The translations under genes and the position numbers were made by a program. A model generated the notes under the pieces. That model ran no database searches and was not told the origin of the DNA. It saw nothing but the letters and a program-made list of their open reading frames with translations. From positions 4,394,025-4,458,024 of the forward strand of contig CM023542.1 in NCBI GenBank assembly GCA_013350335.1: a stretch of DNA of 64,000 nt. The letters run 5' to 3'. Of this stretch, positions 60,022 through 63,566 are shown one piece after another. The DNA is from Chimonanthus salicifolius (taxonomy: Eukaryota; Streptophyta; Magnoliopsida; Laurales; Calycanthaceae). Every line of letters starts with the position of its first letter. Position 1 is the first letter of the stretch.

Positions 60022-62132
60022 TAAAAAAAATTATATATTTCAAGTAATTAGCAATTTAATTCTGTTTGAAATTCATTTTAAAAATGTGTCAATATTTTCA
60101 AAATGATGCATTTGGATGAGGGGTAAATTTTACGTGGGTTACCCTTGAGTAGGGGTAACTGTTAGTAGGGGTAAACTGACATATTAACAATTTTATGAGA
60201 ATTAATATTTTTTATTAAATCTATCTAATATAAATAATAAAAATAAAATTTTATGAAACATAATTGTCAAAATATCTTATTTTTAAGGGGTGATTCTGTC
60301 TAAATTTCAATAAGGTCTCGAAACTCCGAAAGAGTTTGATGTTCATGATAATCTCTTTCGGAGTAATTAACAATTTATTCTGTTGGAAGTTTATTTTAAA
60401 AATGTGTCAACATTTTCAACATGATGTATTTGGATGAGGGGTAAATTTTACGTGGGTTACCCTTGAGTAGGGGTAACTTTAAATAGAGGTAAACTGACAT
60501 ATTAATAATTTTATGAGAATTAATATTTTTTATTAAATCTACCTAATATAAATAATAAAAATAAAATTTTATGAAACATAATTGTCAAAATATCCTATTT
60601 TTAAGGGTGATTCTGTTGAAATTTCGATAAGGTCTCGAAACTCCGAAAGAGTTTGATATTCATGATAATCTCTTTTAAAGTAATTAGCAATTTATTCTGT
60701 TGGAAGTTTATTTTAAAAATGTGTCAACATTTTCAACATGATGCATTTGGATGAGGGGTAAATTTCACGATGGTTACCCTTGAGTAGGGGTAACTGTAAG
60801 CAGGGATAACCTGACATATTAACAATTTTATGAGAATTAATATTTTTATTAAACTCATATAATATAATTTTTTTGAGATATGTTAATATTTTTTATTCAT
60901 TTATTGAGATTTAAAATAATAATATCAAAAAAAATCTTTATTTATTTTTTTAATGTTAGAATGCAAGTGTTCATTTTAAATTATTTTTATGAAAAATAAT
61001 TTATAAAAAATGGAGAATATTATTATAAGTTATATTATTAAGATTTACTTGATGAATATTATTTAATAATTATATTTTATAAAATTTCTTAAAAAATATT
61101 AATATATCAGGTTACCCTTTTTTATAGTTACCAAGCAAGATTTTTTACCCTTAAGTAAGCTTTTACTTTACCATTGCAATTGCCAAACAAGATAAAGGTA
61201 ATCTCAGTTCAAGGGTCACCCCCACTCAAGGGTGACCCCTACTCGAGGTAATCCCTCTAAAATTTGCCTCTCATCCAAACGCAGCCAGGGTGTATTCATT
61301 CTCTGCCTAGGCTCTAAAATGTAAGCCTCCAGATTCCTGTAAATACATACTTGATTGCACACATATTTTTCAAAACAACCATTCTTGTAGAACATTCTAA
61401 TAATACAATATTTTTCCCTTCGTTAACCTTTATATTTTCGTTTGATTTTCATTTCTCTCATTTTGAACCTGATTTGATGTACTTCAAAATTGTGATTTAT
61501 TTGCCCAAATGTTGAATAATTCACTTGTCATGTTTTAGGCAGCATGAGAATTGCATGTTTTGGTTGCAAATTCCCATTTTAGCAACTGATATTAGTATCA
61601 ATGAGAATACTATAAATCTATAATAGTAAGACCAGCTCTTAGCTCCATTGTTGACAATGGTTCACCCATCTGCTTGAGTTAACATATGTAACAAAACATC
61701 CATGAAATTAGTGAAGTGGCTATTTCTTGATTTTCTTGATGATATAATTTTATCTGGCATGGTTGATTGCATTTTCCTTGTGATTTATTGAATCAGGTGC
61801 TTGGTGATTTAGTCGAGTCCTGTGCTGGTGCTATACTATTGGACAGTGGATTCGACTTGCATCTTGTTTGGAAAATTATGTTCTCCTTTTTGGATCCAGT
61901 GATGAGCTTTTCAGGCCCTTGCTCACCACTCAGTCCCGTTAGGGAACTCCAAGAACTTTGTCAATTTTATAATTTCAAGTTGAGTTTCCTAAACTCAAAA
62001 CAAGACAAGGGAGCCTTTGTTGTTGAAGCAGTAGTGGAAGCAAATGACATGTGTTTGACTGGCCGCAAGATCAACCTCAGCAGAAAAGTTGCTAAAAGAA
62101 TGGCTTGTCAAGAGGCAATATCAAAATTGAAA
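6320..62132 (+). CDS. DCL4: DICER-LIKE 4, 22 exons seen, 3'-partial
   Basis: This RNase III enzyme processes long dsRNA into 21-nt siRNAs with dsRNA-binding partners in the nucleus. Joined exons: 6320-6437, 6513-6690, 12312-12423, 14419-14559, 14652-14724, 22172-22236, 22782-22922, 23018-23149, 24329-24461, 29270-29363, 29622-29814, 35001-35161, 35261-35467, 35783-36048, 38449-38723, 38807-39234, 40551-40651, 41070-41275, 46843-47052, 48962-49423, 50985-51253, 61797-62132. Domain order is helicase (GTGCGKT, DECH, QSRGRAR), DUF283, PAZ, RNase IIIa ([12 protein letters not shown]), RNase IIIb ([12 protein letters not shown]) and dsRBD1. The DCL4 assignment over DCL1/2/3 rests on near-colinear similarity to Arabidopsis DCL4 in every exon, e.g. 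[17 protein letters not shown] against [17 protein letters not shown]. About 1,430 residues are present against about 1,700 in the family; the rest should lie past 64000. Oddities: the exon 1/2 phase is off by one, exon 3 is one base too long and exon 21 two bases too long. All other junctions keep phase. Confidence 0.95.
6513..6690 (+). CDS. DCL4: DCL4 exon 2, helicase Q-motif region and motif I
   Basis: Reads [19 protein letters not shown], then the Walker A motif GTGCGKTH at 6568-6591, and ends [13 protein letters not shown] (motif Ia). Acceptor ttttcag|g and donor cag|gtgacc. Confidence 0.92.
8450..9420. repeat. Degenerate 55-65-bp tandem array
   Basis: From 8455 to about 9020 some ten copies of a unit recur at roughly 55-65 base spacing. 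Each contains a ggtcttacacagtt-like start, then ttgatattcaatggttt, then a gaactgaggccaatg-like end. A related but more diverged set (agccttttgat, then ggtctttcacaggct) continues three more times between about 9230 and 9400. Confidence 0.7.
10690..10927 (-). mobile_element. L1-type LINE fragment (zf-RVT region)
   Basis: The minus-strand translation ends with [20 protein letters not shown]. This matches the zinc-binding C-terminal region of plant LINE reverse transcriptases (E..DHLFLHCPFA..VW). Flanks are not resolved; the element is truncated and decayed. Confidence 0.55.
11281..11304. repeat. TA microsatellite
   Basis: About 12 TA units followed by a poly-T run. Confidence 0.9.
12312..12423 (+). 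CDS. DCL4: DCL4 exon 3, with an internal +1 frameshift
   Basis: Opens in frame as [20 protein letters not shown], then hits TAA at 12372-12374. In the next frame the exon continues [17 protein letters not shown], matching the conserved H..WE.EI segment that follows helicase motif Ia. The exon is 112 bases; phase with its neighbours requires 111 (37 codons, as in Arabidopsis). One extra base lies at about 12360-12375. Confidence 0.85.
12424..14418 (+). other. DCL4 intron 3
   Basis: Contains an RTE-type LINE 3' remnant at about 13190-13460. The rest is AT-rich and I see no other feature. Confidence 0.5.
13190..13460 (+). mobile_element. RTE-type LINE 3' remnant
   Basis: Broken + strand translation gives [16 protein letters not shown] and, further on, RSGRRINI, resembling the RWFGHV..R...AP...GRRR C-terminal block of RTE reverse transcriptase. 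Decayed. Confidence 0.35.
14419..14559 (+). CDS. DCL4: DCL4 exon 4, helicase motif II (DECH)
   Basis: Reads [20 protein letters not shown], then [18 protein letters not shown], with DECH at 14503-14514. 141 bases, phase 0 at both ends. Confidence 0.97.
14652..14724 (+). CDS. DCL4: DCL4 exon 5, helicase motif III
   Basis: Encodes [20 protein letters not shown] and VVGKG; motif III TAS is at 14700-14708. Donor g|gtaata; one base carried to exon 6. Confidence 0.97.
14894..15175. repeat. Degenerate ~142-bp tandem duplication
   Basis: Two units begin gcaagggacct at 14894 and 15036, and both carry gggggcatgcaaaccctag followed by a cctaaag-like end. Confidence 0.7.
16000..16358 (-). mobile_element. 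TRIM retrotransposon (359 bp, minus orientation)
   Basis: Two direct repeats of about 144 bp (16000-16143 and 16215-16358) flank a 71-bp interior. Read on the minus strand, the 5' LTR is TGTGAAGTG...TCTAACA. It is followed directly by the primer-binding site tggtaccagagcag (plus 16201-16214), close to the initiator-Met tRNA complement. A purine-rich tract (gaaggcggg) precedes the 3' LTR. The LTR contains tcccacatcgg, a motif common in plant TRIMs. No coding capacity. The lower LTR terminus is decayed and no clear target duplication is seen. Confidence 0.75.
16900..18997 (-). mobile_element. RRM-type L1 LINE, ORF1 remnant
   Basis: On the minus strand, 18650-18795 encodes [19 protein letters not shown], then [17 protein letters not shown] and GRVFGFVR. 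This is an RNA-recognition motif with RNP2 (LFEANL) and RNP1 (VFGFVR) positions. An RRM in ORF1 is known for one group of plant L1 LINEs. A homologous copy lies at 63780-64000 on the + strand. The remainder down to about 17000 is likely ORF1 tail but is frameshifted, and no reverse transcriptase follows. The hAT-like element at 19006 is inserted next to its 5' part. Confidence 0.55.
19006..20166. mobile_element. hAT-like non-autonomous element, perfect 8-bp target duplication
   Basis: cttgtacc occurs at 18998-19005 and again at 20167-20174. The ends are inverted repeats, caatgaagcaccgatat at the left and gtatccgtgcttcatag at the right. Sub-terminal regions are dense in gtatcc/ggatac motifs in both orientations. 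A TA microsatellite lies at 19121-19155. No transposase is visible. Confidence 0.88.
19121..19155. repeat. TA microsatellite in hAT-like element
   Basis: About 17 TA units in the left part of the element at 19006-20166. Confidence 0.9.
20280..21490 (-). mobile_element. Ty1-copia pol remnant (reverse transcriptase to RNase H)
   Basis: Minus-strand translation, with frameshifts, reads [19 protein letters not shown], then [20 protein letters not shown] and [16 protein letters not shown]. Nearer 20800 it gives [13 protein letters not shown], the YVDD catalytic block with D to N. This is the copia RT order. It is broken by many stops; LTRs were not found. Confidence 0.75.
22172..22236 (+). CDS. 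DCL4: DCL4 exon 6, helicase linker
   Basis: Encodes [21 protein letters not shown], aligning with the [14 protein letters not shown] segment of Arabidopsis DCL4. Acceptor ttttcag|gtgg, donor aag|gtgaat. Confidence 0.95.
22237..22781 (+). other. DCL4 intron 6
   Basis: Holds GC-rich sequence of the gggctt/aagccc type seen in hAT-like elements here. It starts tagggttgtacatgg near 22277 but shows no matching right end, so it is probably a truncated element. Confidence 0.35.
22782..22922 (+). CDS. DCL4: DCL4 exon 7, helicase insert region
   Basis: Encodes [20 protein letters not shown], then [12 protein letters not shown] and [12 protein letters not shown]. The VYYY motif aligns with VKVYYYRS of Arabidopsis DCL4. 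47 codons, phase 0. Confidence 0.96.
23018..23149 (+). CDS. DCL4: DCL4 exon 8, helicase insert region
   Basis: 44 codons ending [17 protein letters not shown], aligning with DNLIYTLLNLGLWGAIQ in Arabidopsis. Acceptor attgcag|tgt, donor cga|gtgagt. Confidence 0.95.
23150..24328 (+). other. DCL4 intron 8, nothing identified
   Basis: About 1.2 kb of AT-rich intronic sequence. I see no coding block or transposon end. Confidence 0.5.
24329..24461 (+). CDS. DCL4: DCL4 exon 9, variable helicase insert
   Basis: Encodes [18 protein letters not shown], then [19 protein letters not shown]. Low-conservation region before helicase domain 2, recognised by phase and by the D.YL..A pattern. Acceptor gaaag|gcc lacks a strong pyrimidine tract. 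Confidence 0.85.
24740..25395 (-). mobile_element. 5'-truncated L1-type LINE, RNase H end
   Basis: The minus-strand translation includes [20 protein letters not shown], the C-terminal block of the RNase H-like domain in plant L1 ORF2 (compare [17 protein letters not shown] at 53736-53790). It sits within the left copy of an intronic tandem duplication. Confidence 0.75.
25764..26011 (-). mobile_element. 248-bp 5'-truncated LINE with perfect 25-bp target duplication
   Basis: ttccttagttgtcagcttgt plus atctt occurs at 25739-25763 and again at 26012-26036. The insert begins with poly-T (the minus-strand poly-A tail). On the minus strand it encodes [17 protein letters not shown], the last residues of L1 ORF2, then a short 3' UTR. 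Confidence 0.92.
26375..27883. mobile_element. 1509-bp TIR element, copy A
   Basis: Terminal repeats ggctgcgtttggatga at the left and catccaaacgcagcc at the right are flanked by tga/taa (3 bp, one mismatch). The interior holds about three ~315-bp tandem units carrying atgcatcatgttgaaaatg and gggtaac/gttaccc motifs. No coding sequence. It is nested inside the hAT-like element. Copy B at 59777-61286 is nearly the same length and inverted. Confidence 0.85.
28201..28368. repeat. 84-bp tandem duplication
   Basis: Units 28201-28284 and 28285-28368 are identical except gtgagt against gtgggt. It lies in the right part of the hAT-like element. Confidence 0.95.
29270..29363 (+). CDS. DCL4: DCL4 exon 10
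   Basis: Encodes [20 protein letters not shown] then [11 protein letters not shown](R), aligning with LKEPLFSRKLVQLIKILS of Arabidopsis DCL4. Leads into helicase domain 2. Confidence 0.95.
29622..29814 (+). CDS. DCL4: DCL4 exon 11, helicase C-terminal domain
   Basis: Encodes [20 protein letters not shown], then [16 protein letters not shown] and IVEKFRSGQ. This is helicase motif IV region (CIVFVKRI) through the [12 protein letters not shown] block typical of DCL4. Confidence 0.97.
30654..34631. mobile_element. Solo LTR, 3978 bp, perfect 5-bp target duplication
   Basis: Begins TGTCACGCCCC and ends GGTCATTACA, so it has the TG...CA of LTRs. ggact lies directly on each side (30649-30653 and 34632-34636). 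There are no internal direct repeats, primer-binding site or pol sequence, so it is read as one LTR left by recombination. The TGTCACGCCCC start is common in large plant Ty3-gypsy LTRs. Orientation not determined. Confidence 0.8.
34765..34840 (-). mobile_element. RTE-type LINE/SINE 3' tail
   Basis: catcatcatcatcagccat followed by atttggggttgg is the reverse complement of the (GATGAT)n-tailed 3' end typical of plant RTE LINEs. Only the tail is recognisable. Confidence 0.5.
35001..35161 (+). CDS. DCL4: DCL4 exon 12, helicase motifs V and VI
   Basis: Encodes [32 protein letters not shown], then QSRGRAR at 35106-35126 and SEYVFLVD. Motif VI is intact. ATSV replaces the usual ATKV. Confidence 0.98.
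35261..35467 (+). CDS. DCL4: DCL4 exon 13, start of DUF283
   Basis: Encodes [19 protein letters not shown] then [20 protein letters not shown] and [10 protein letters not shown]. The V..TGA..S..SS...YCS.LP pattern opens the Dicer dimerisation domain. Confidence 0.97.
35783..36048 (+). CDS. DCL4: DCL4 exon 14, DUF283 / dimerisation domain
   Basis: Encodes [16 protein letters not shown], then [20 protein letters not shown] and [17 protein letters not shown]. The KR.ACL.A..ELH..G.L core is conserved; an acidic linker ends the exon. Confidence 0.97.
36049..38448 (+). other. DCL4 intron 14
   Basis: Almost wholly occupied by one small LTR retrotransposon (36136-38413). Confidence 0.8.
36136..38413 (-). 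mobile_element. Non-autonomous LTR retrotransposon with both LTRs (2278 bp)
   Basis: Direct repeats of about 300 bp (36136-36437 and 38114-38413) start tgatagaaacc and end agatcctat(c/t)a. On the minus strand the 5' LTR is followed by atttggtatcagagcc (plus 38098-38113), a primer-binding site for initiator-Met tRNA. A polypurine tract (taagggggtggga, plus 36439-36451) abuts the 3' LTR. Flanks are ctatc and caatc, a 5-bp duplication with one mismatch. The interior has only a short minus-strand frame (36850-37158) with a coiled-coil-like stretch ([20 protein letters not shown]); no pol is present. Confidence 0.82.
38449..38723 (+). CDS. DCL4: DCL4 exon 15, PAZ-proximal region
   Basis: Encodes [37 protein letters not shown] and [15 protein letters not shown], close to the P.DRIYKKFG.F and PVEAETMDIDLHL blocks of Arabidopsis DCL4. 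Confidence 0.97.
38807..39234 (+). CDS. DCL4: DCL4 exon 16, PAZ domain
   Basis: Encodes [44 protein letters not shown] and [20 protein letters not shown]. These match the F.LLLP, VDW.TI..CLSSP.F and D.KNSLV.T blocks. 428 bases, two bases carried over. Confidence 0.97.
39596..39763 (+). mobile_element. tRNA-derived SINE with target duplication
   Basis: Box A-like gtaggtcaactgg lies near 39608 and box B GGTTCGAGCCC at 39653-39663, i.e. a pol III internal promoter. The 3' end is a poly-T run. tttcccaaat flanks both sides (39586-39595 and 39764-39773). Confidence 0.82.
39775..39846 (+). mobile_element. RTE-type LINE 3' tail
   Basis: Reads [14 protein letters not shown], then (GAT)n. It matches the extreme C-terminal/tail pattern (PDRWDY..(GAT)n) seen near 55960. 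Only the tail survives. Confidence 0.45.
39942..40473 (+). mobile_element. Intact TRIM retrotransposon (532 bp) with perfect target duplication
   Basis: LTRs 39942-40158 and 40258-40473 both run from TGTGATACCCCAACACC to GGGTCGTTACA. The 5' LTR is followed two bases later by the primer-binding site tggtatcagagcac (40161-40174). The polypurine tract taaggggggtgga precedes the 3' LTR. atgtt flanks both sides (39937-39941 and 40474-40478). The LTR carries tcccacatcga. No coding capacity, so it must move in trans. Confidence 0.95.
40551..40651 (+). CDS. DCL4: DCL4 exon 17, end of PAZ
   Basis: Encodes [20 protein letters not shown] then [14 protein letters not shown], aligning with the YGVELKHPAQPLLRVK...NLL block. 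Acceptor aatcag|g, donor g|gtatct. Confidence 0.95.
41070..41275 (+). CDS. DCL4: DCL4 exon 18, connector and start of RNase IIIa
   Basis: Encodes [38 protein letters not shown] and [25 protein letters not shown] and SLLPSIMHR are hallmark plant Dicer blocks before RNase IIIa. Confidence 0.98.
43184..43500 (-). mobile_element. 5'-truncated L1-type LINE, RNase H end
   Basis: Minus-strand translation gives [20 protein letters not shown], the ANS.ADFLAK.G C-terminal block of L1 ORF2, followed by a 3' UTR and an A/T-rich tail at 43184-43212. Confidence 0.65.
43930..45785 (+). mobile_element. L1-type LINE ORF2 3' remnant
   Basis: Plus-strand pieces read [20 protein letters not shown], then [21 protein letters not shown] zf-RVT region follows near 44740-44900 (stops present), then an RNase H-like stretch near 45280-45660. 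This is the C-terminal order of plant L1 ORF2. The element is 5'-truncated and has several frameshifts. Confidence 0.7.
44128..44571 (+). repeat. 222-bp in-frame tandem duplication inside the LINE remnant
   Basis: Units 44128-44349 and 44350-44571 are identical except three substitutions near their middle (agcatagcaatt against agcgtagcagtt, plus aaaaat against gaaaat). 222 is 74 codons, so the frame passes through both copies. Confidence 0.95.
46510..46735 (-). mobile_element. Possible LINE 3' end
   Basis: Begins with ttttttagcagcaacaataa on the plus strand, which is the reverse complement of a LINE-like 3' UTR and A-rich tail like those at 24740 and 43184. No coding motif is left. Confidence 0.3.
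46843..47052 (+). CDS. DCL4: DCL4 exon 19, RNase IIIa catalytic signature
   Basis: Encodes [20 protein letters not shown], with [12 protein letters not shown] at 46891-46926 (first acidic catalytic residues E and D), then [15 protein letters not shown] and LAIKSNLQ. 70 codons, phase 0. Confidence 0.98.
47053..48961 (+). other. DCL4 intron 19
   Basis: Region 47900-48260 resembles a copia-type LTR end and leader, closing with ttttcacaacatggtatcac, a decayed primer-binding site. 47493-47516 could be a 24-nt in-frame micro-exon (see findings). Otherwise I see nothing identifiable. Confidence 0.4.
48962..49423 (+). CDS. DCL4: DCL4 exon 20, RNase IIIa second half and start of RNase IIIb
   Basis: Begins [40 protein letters not shown] carries the second acidic pair (D at 49151-49153, E at 49160-49162). 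The exon ends [19 protein letters not shown] and CYQ, the start of RNase IIIb. 154 codons without a break. Confidence 0.98.
49424..50984 (+). other. DCL4 intron 20
   Basis: Contains the hAT-like element at 49482-50254 and a CT microsatellite at about 50738-50765. The remainder is unassigned. Confidence 0.7.
49482..50254. mobile_element. hAT-like non-autonomous element (773 bp), perfect 8-bp target duplication
   Basis: ccaaattg lies at 49474-49481 and 50255-50262. Ends are inverted: tagggatggga at the left and tctcatcccta at the right. Sub-terminal gcccaag/gggctt motifs occur in both arms. No transposase. Confidence 0.88.
50985..51253 (+). CDS. DCL4: DCL4 exon 21, RNase IIIb, with two +1 frameshifts
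   Basis: Opens [20 protein letters not shown] (catalytic E and D present), then reaches TGA at 51054-51056. The next frame resumes [19 protein letters not shown] and DSFAHI, and a third frame [20 protein letters not shown] to EIKCPK. Both switches fit one extra base each, near 51044-51048 (tgtt) and 51123-51125 (attgg). The exon is 269 bases; phase needs 267. Confidence 0.9.
52190..54079 (+). mobile_element. 5'-truncated L1-type LINE with poly-A tail
   Basis: Frameshifted ORF2 C-terminus. About 52270-52560 gives [20 protein letters not shown] and [20 protein letters not shown]. The zf-RVT region at 52851-53123 includes [20 protein letters not shown]. The RNase H-like part begins [17 protein letters not shown] near 53409 and ends [18 protein letters not shown] at 53736-53790. 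A 3' UTR and poly-A run follow at 54068-54079. It is the longest LINE piece in the window. Confidence 0.85.
54085..55000 (-). mobile_element. Ty1-copia reverse transcriptase fragment split by a TRIM
   Basis: On the minus strand, 54900-54985 encodes [17 protein letters not shown], the start of copia RT. Then, beyond the TRIM, 54085-54260 encodes [20 protein letters not shown] and [17 protein letters not shown]. Stops and frameshifts are present between. No LTRs recognised. Confidence 0.75.
54423..54895 (+). mobile_element. TRIM retrotransposon, 3' LTR end degraded
   Basis: LTR 1 at 54423-54621 runs TGTAATACCCCGCCCC to GGGTCGTTACA. A primer-binding site-like tggtatcag follows at 54624. Polypurine aaaagggggtagat precedes LTR 2 at 54721. 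LTR 2 follows LTR 1 to about gacaatatcatg (near 54893) and then loses the expected end. It belongs to a different family from the intron-16 TRIM but has the same layout. It sits inside the copia RT fragment. Confidence 0.85.
55690..56015 (+). mobile_element. RTE-type LINE 3' end with GAT tail
   Basis: Plus-strand translation gives [20 protein letters not shown] and AEPDRWDY, the RTE C-terminal block, then gatgatgatgataatgatg. Truncated and broken upstream. Confidence 0.55.
56599..56785 (+). mobile_element. tRNA-derived SINE with 15-bp target duplication
   Basis: Box A-like gtgatgggccggtacc lies near 56611 and box B-like gttcgattc at 56653-56661. The 3' end is a short A run. gaggtcaaattttac (56584-56598) and gaggtaaaattttac (56787-56801) flank it, one mismatch. 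Confidence 0.85.
56982..59773. mobile_element. Probable solo LTR (2792 bp)
   Basis: Starts TGTAACAACCCGACCC and ends GGGGTGTTACA, the TG...CA ends typical of plant Ty3-gypsy LTRs. It contains a long pyrimidine tract (about 57310-57740) and a 31-bp minisatellite. No pol or second LTR is seen. Flanks aggtg (left) and aggg (right) match only imperfectly, partly because TIR element B is inserted at the right edge. Confidence 0.6.
58894..59203. repeat. 31-bp minisatellite, about ten copies
   Basis: Units such as gcacggtggaggacagctcc plus cgtggttgttt repeat every 31 bases. ttgcac and tagcac often alternate, suggesting a 62-bp higher-order unit. 31 is not a multiple of three, so the open frame across it on the + strand is not evidence of protein. 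Confidence 0.93.
59777..61286. mobile_element. 1510-bp TIR element, copy B (inverted relative to copy A)
   Basis: Left end gactgcgtttggatg, right end catccaaacgcagcc; flanked by agg on both sides (59774-59776 and 61287-61289). The interior carries about three ~315-bp units, each with tttggatgaggggtaaattt and a ttacccttgagtaggggtaa motif. The right ~170 bases read backwards match the left of copy A nearly base for base. A TA microsatellite lies at about 59986-60014. No coding sequence. Confidence 0.88.
61797..62132 (+). CDS. DCL4: DCL4 exon 22, RNase IIIb second half and dsRBD1
   Basis: Begins [20 protein letters not shown] with the second catalytic pair (D at 61806-61808, E at 61815-61817). 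Then come [11 protein letters not shown] and the first dsRNA-binding domain from about 61936: [15 protein letters not shown] to [16 protein letters not shown]. 112 codons, no break. Donor aaa|gtaagt implies further exons beyond the window for dsRBD2. Confidence 0.97.
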
Positions 62133-62539
62133 GTAAGTTCTCAAAGTCCATTTTGTTTCTTATATATTTTTCTCTTTCTTTCACTCAATACTAGAAAACT
62201 GCACATAATGCATTCTTATGTTCTGTTCCATGCATATTTGTTAAGAATGGCCCTTGCAAGAACTTCTAGCCAAGGTGTTGCTCTTGCTTTATGAGGCTGG
62301 AATAATGTCTGTAACAATCACTGGCCACGGCCAACATAACATACACATTTCAAAAATAATTTAACTAAATAAATATGTCTCTAAAGAGAGAGAGATTGGC
62401 TGGGAAATCAAGAGTTTCTCTTCTCCTCCTATTCTTTTTTTCTTTCTTAGTGTTGCTTTTCTTTTTGTTCATTCTTTAGATCTTTACTTCTTTTCTATCA
62501 GATATTTTCTTCTTTATATCTTTTCTGAGGTAACATGGT

Positions 62540-62870
62540 TGACCCATGAGTTCACCGATGTCCCGTGCAAGTCCATACCCATGCCCATGTCTAAGGTGCC
62601 CAAATATGACTCTTGTAGGGTTGGGGTGAGTCCATGCAACTTCGTTCACCAACTAGTACTATGTCATCTACAAATAGCATACACCAGGACACTAAATCTT
62701 GAATTGTCCATAACTAAAGTAAATAAATACAGGCTCCAAGCAAAATCTTGGTAGAATGCCACCCCAACTGAAAATTCTGCCATTCCACTTCACCCTGTCC
62801 TAACACTATTGCCCCTCCGTAGATATCCTAATTTACTCTCAACATAATCGTTAGAAATGGTTCTATGGGT
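62540..62870 (-). mobile_element. RTE-type LINE reverse transcriptase fragment
   Basis: Minus-strand translation gives QDFAWSLYLFTLVMDN, then, after a frameshift, WCMLFVDDIVLVGE. These match the QG..LSPYLF.LVMDE and WCMLFADDIVLV.E (catalytic ADD/VDD) blocks of RTE reverse transcriptase. Truncated on both sides. Confidence 0.75.
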
Positions 62871-63566
62871 GTTAGATATGTTGTAAATGTTGTATTTTTC
62901 ACATGTCTTATTATAGAGTTGACCTACAGATATCATTATGTGTAATTGATTCTTCTTTCTTTAGTTGCCACTTAGATTGGCTCAATGTATTCTATATATA
63001 CATGTATACTACTCTTTCTTTAAAACAAGAAATACAATATAGAGAGCTAATCTCTCAGCTTTCATCGCTTCTTTTCATTATTTTCATTATATCCCTAGTT
63101 TCGTCCCTACCTCTACTGTATTTGTGTACGGTTGACCTAGGGTTTCAGTCAAACAATGGCCCCATGTTGTTGTTTTTCCAGCACTGCTACCGGACGTCCG
63201 GAACAATGTTTTCTTCACAACTTGGGCTTGATCTTGGTTTCGTACTCTGTGGGGCCCACTTATCTTAGTTTTTGTAGATGTTATAACAAATTTTGGTTTA
63301 TTTTAGAATTTTTTTTTTTTTTTTGCATGATCTTTAAAATGGCATCTTCTAATTCTTCAAATCTGATGGATATTATCTTTTCTGATTCCCATCATATTGG
63401 AAAGATCATCACTGTACTTTTAAATGAGACCAATTACTTCCAATGGTCTCATTCGACAAAAATGTTCATCGATCCCAAGCGGAAATCTGATTATATTGAT
63501 GGTACTGCCATGGAACCTGCTGAGGATAGTCCCAAATACAAGGAATGGAAAGCAAGCTTTTTGGTT
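62870..63566 (+). mobile_element. Ty1-copia LTR/leader and gag N-terminus
   Basis: From ATG at 63339 the frame reads MASSNSSNLMDIIFSDSHH, then LLNETNYFQWSHSTKMF and YKEWKASFL. This is the copia gag N-terminal region (L.NG.NY..W......L..K.....GT). Upstream sequence is LTR/leader-like. The gag is cut at about 63566 where LINE sequence begins. Confidence 0.65.

Larger units (their letters stand above)
51254..61796 (+). other. DCL4 intron 21: largest transposon cluster
   Basis: 10.5 kb. In order: unassigned 51260-52110, L1-type LINE (about 52190-54079), copia reverse transcriptase (54085-55000) split by a TRIM (54423-about 54895), RTE tail (55690-56015), SINE (56599-56785), LTR-like block (56982-59773) with a minisatellite, TIR element copy B (59777-61286), and unassigned 61290-61790. 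Confidence 0.75.
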
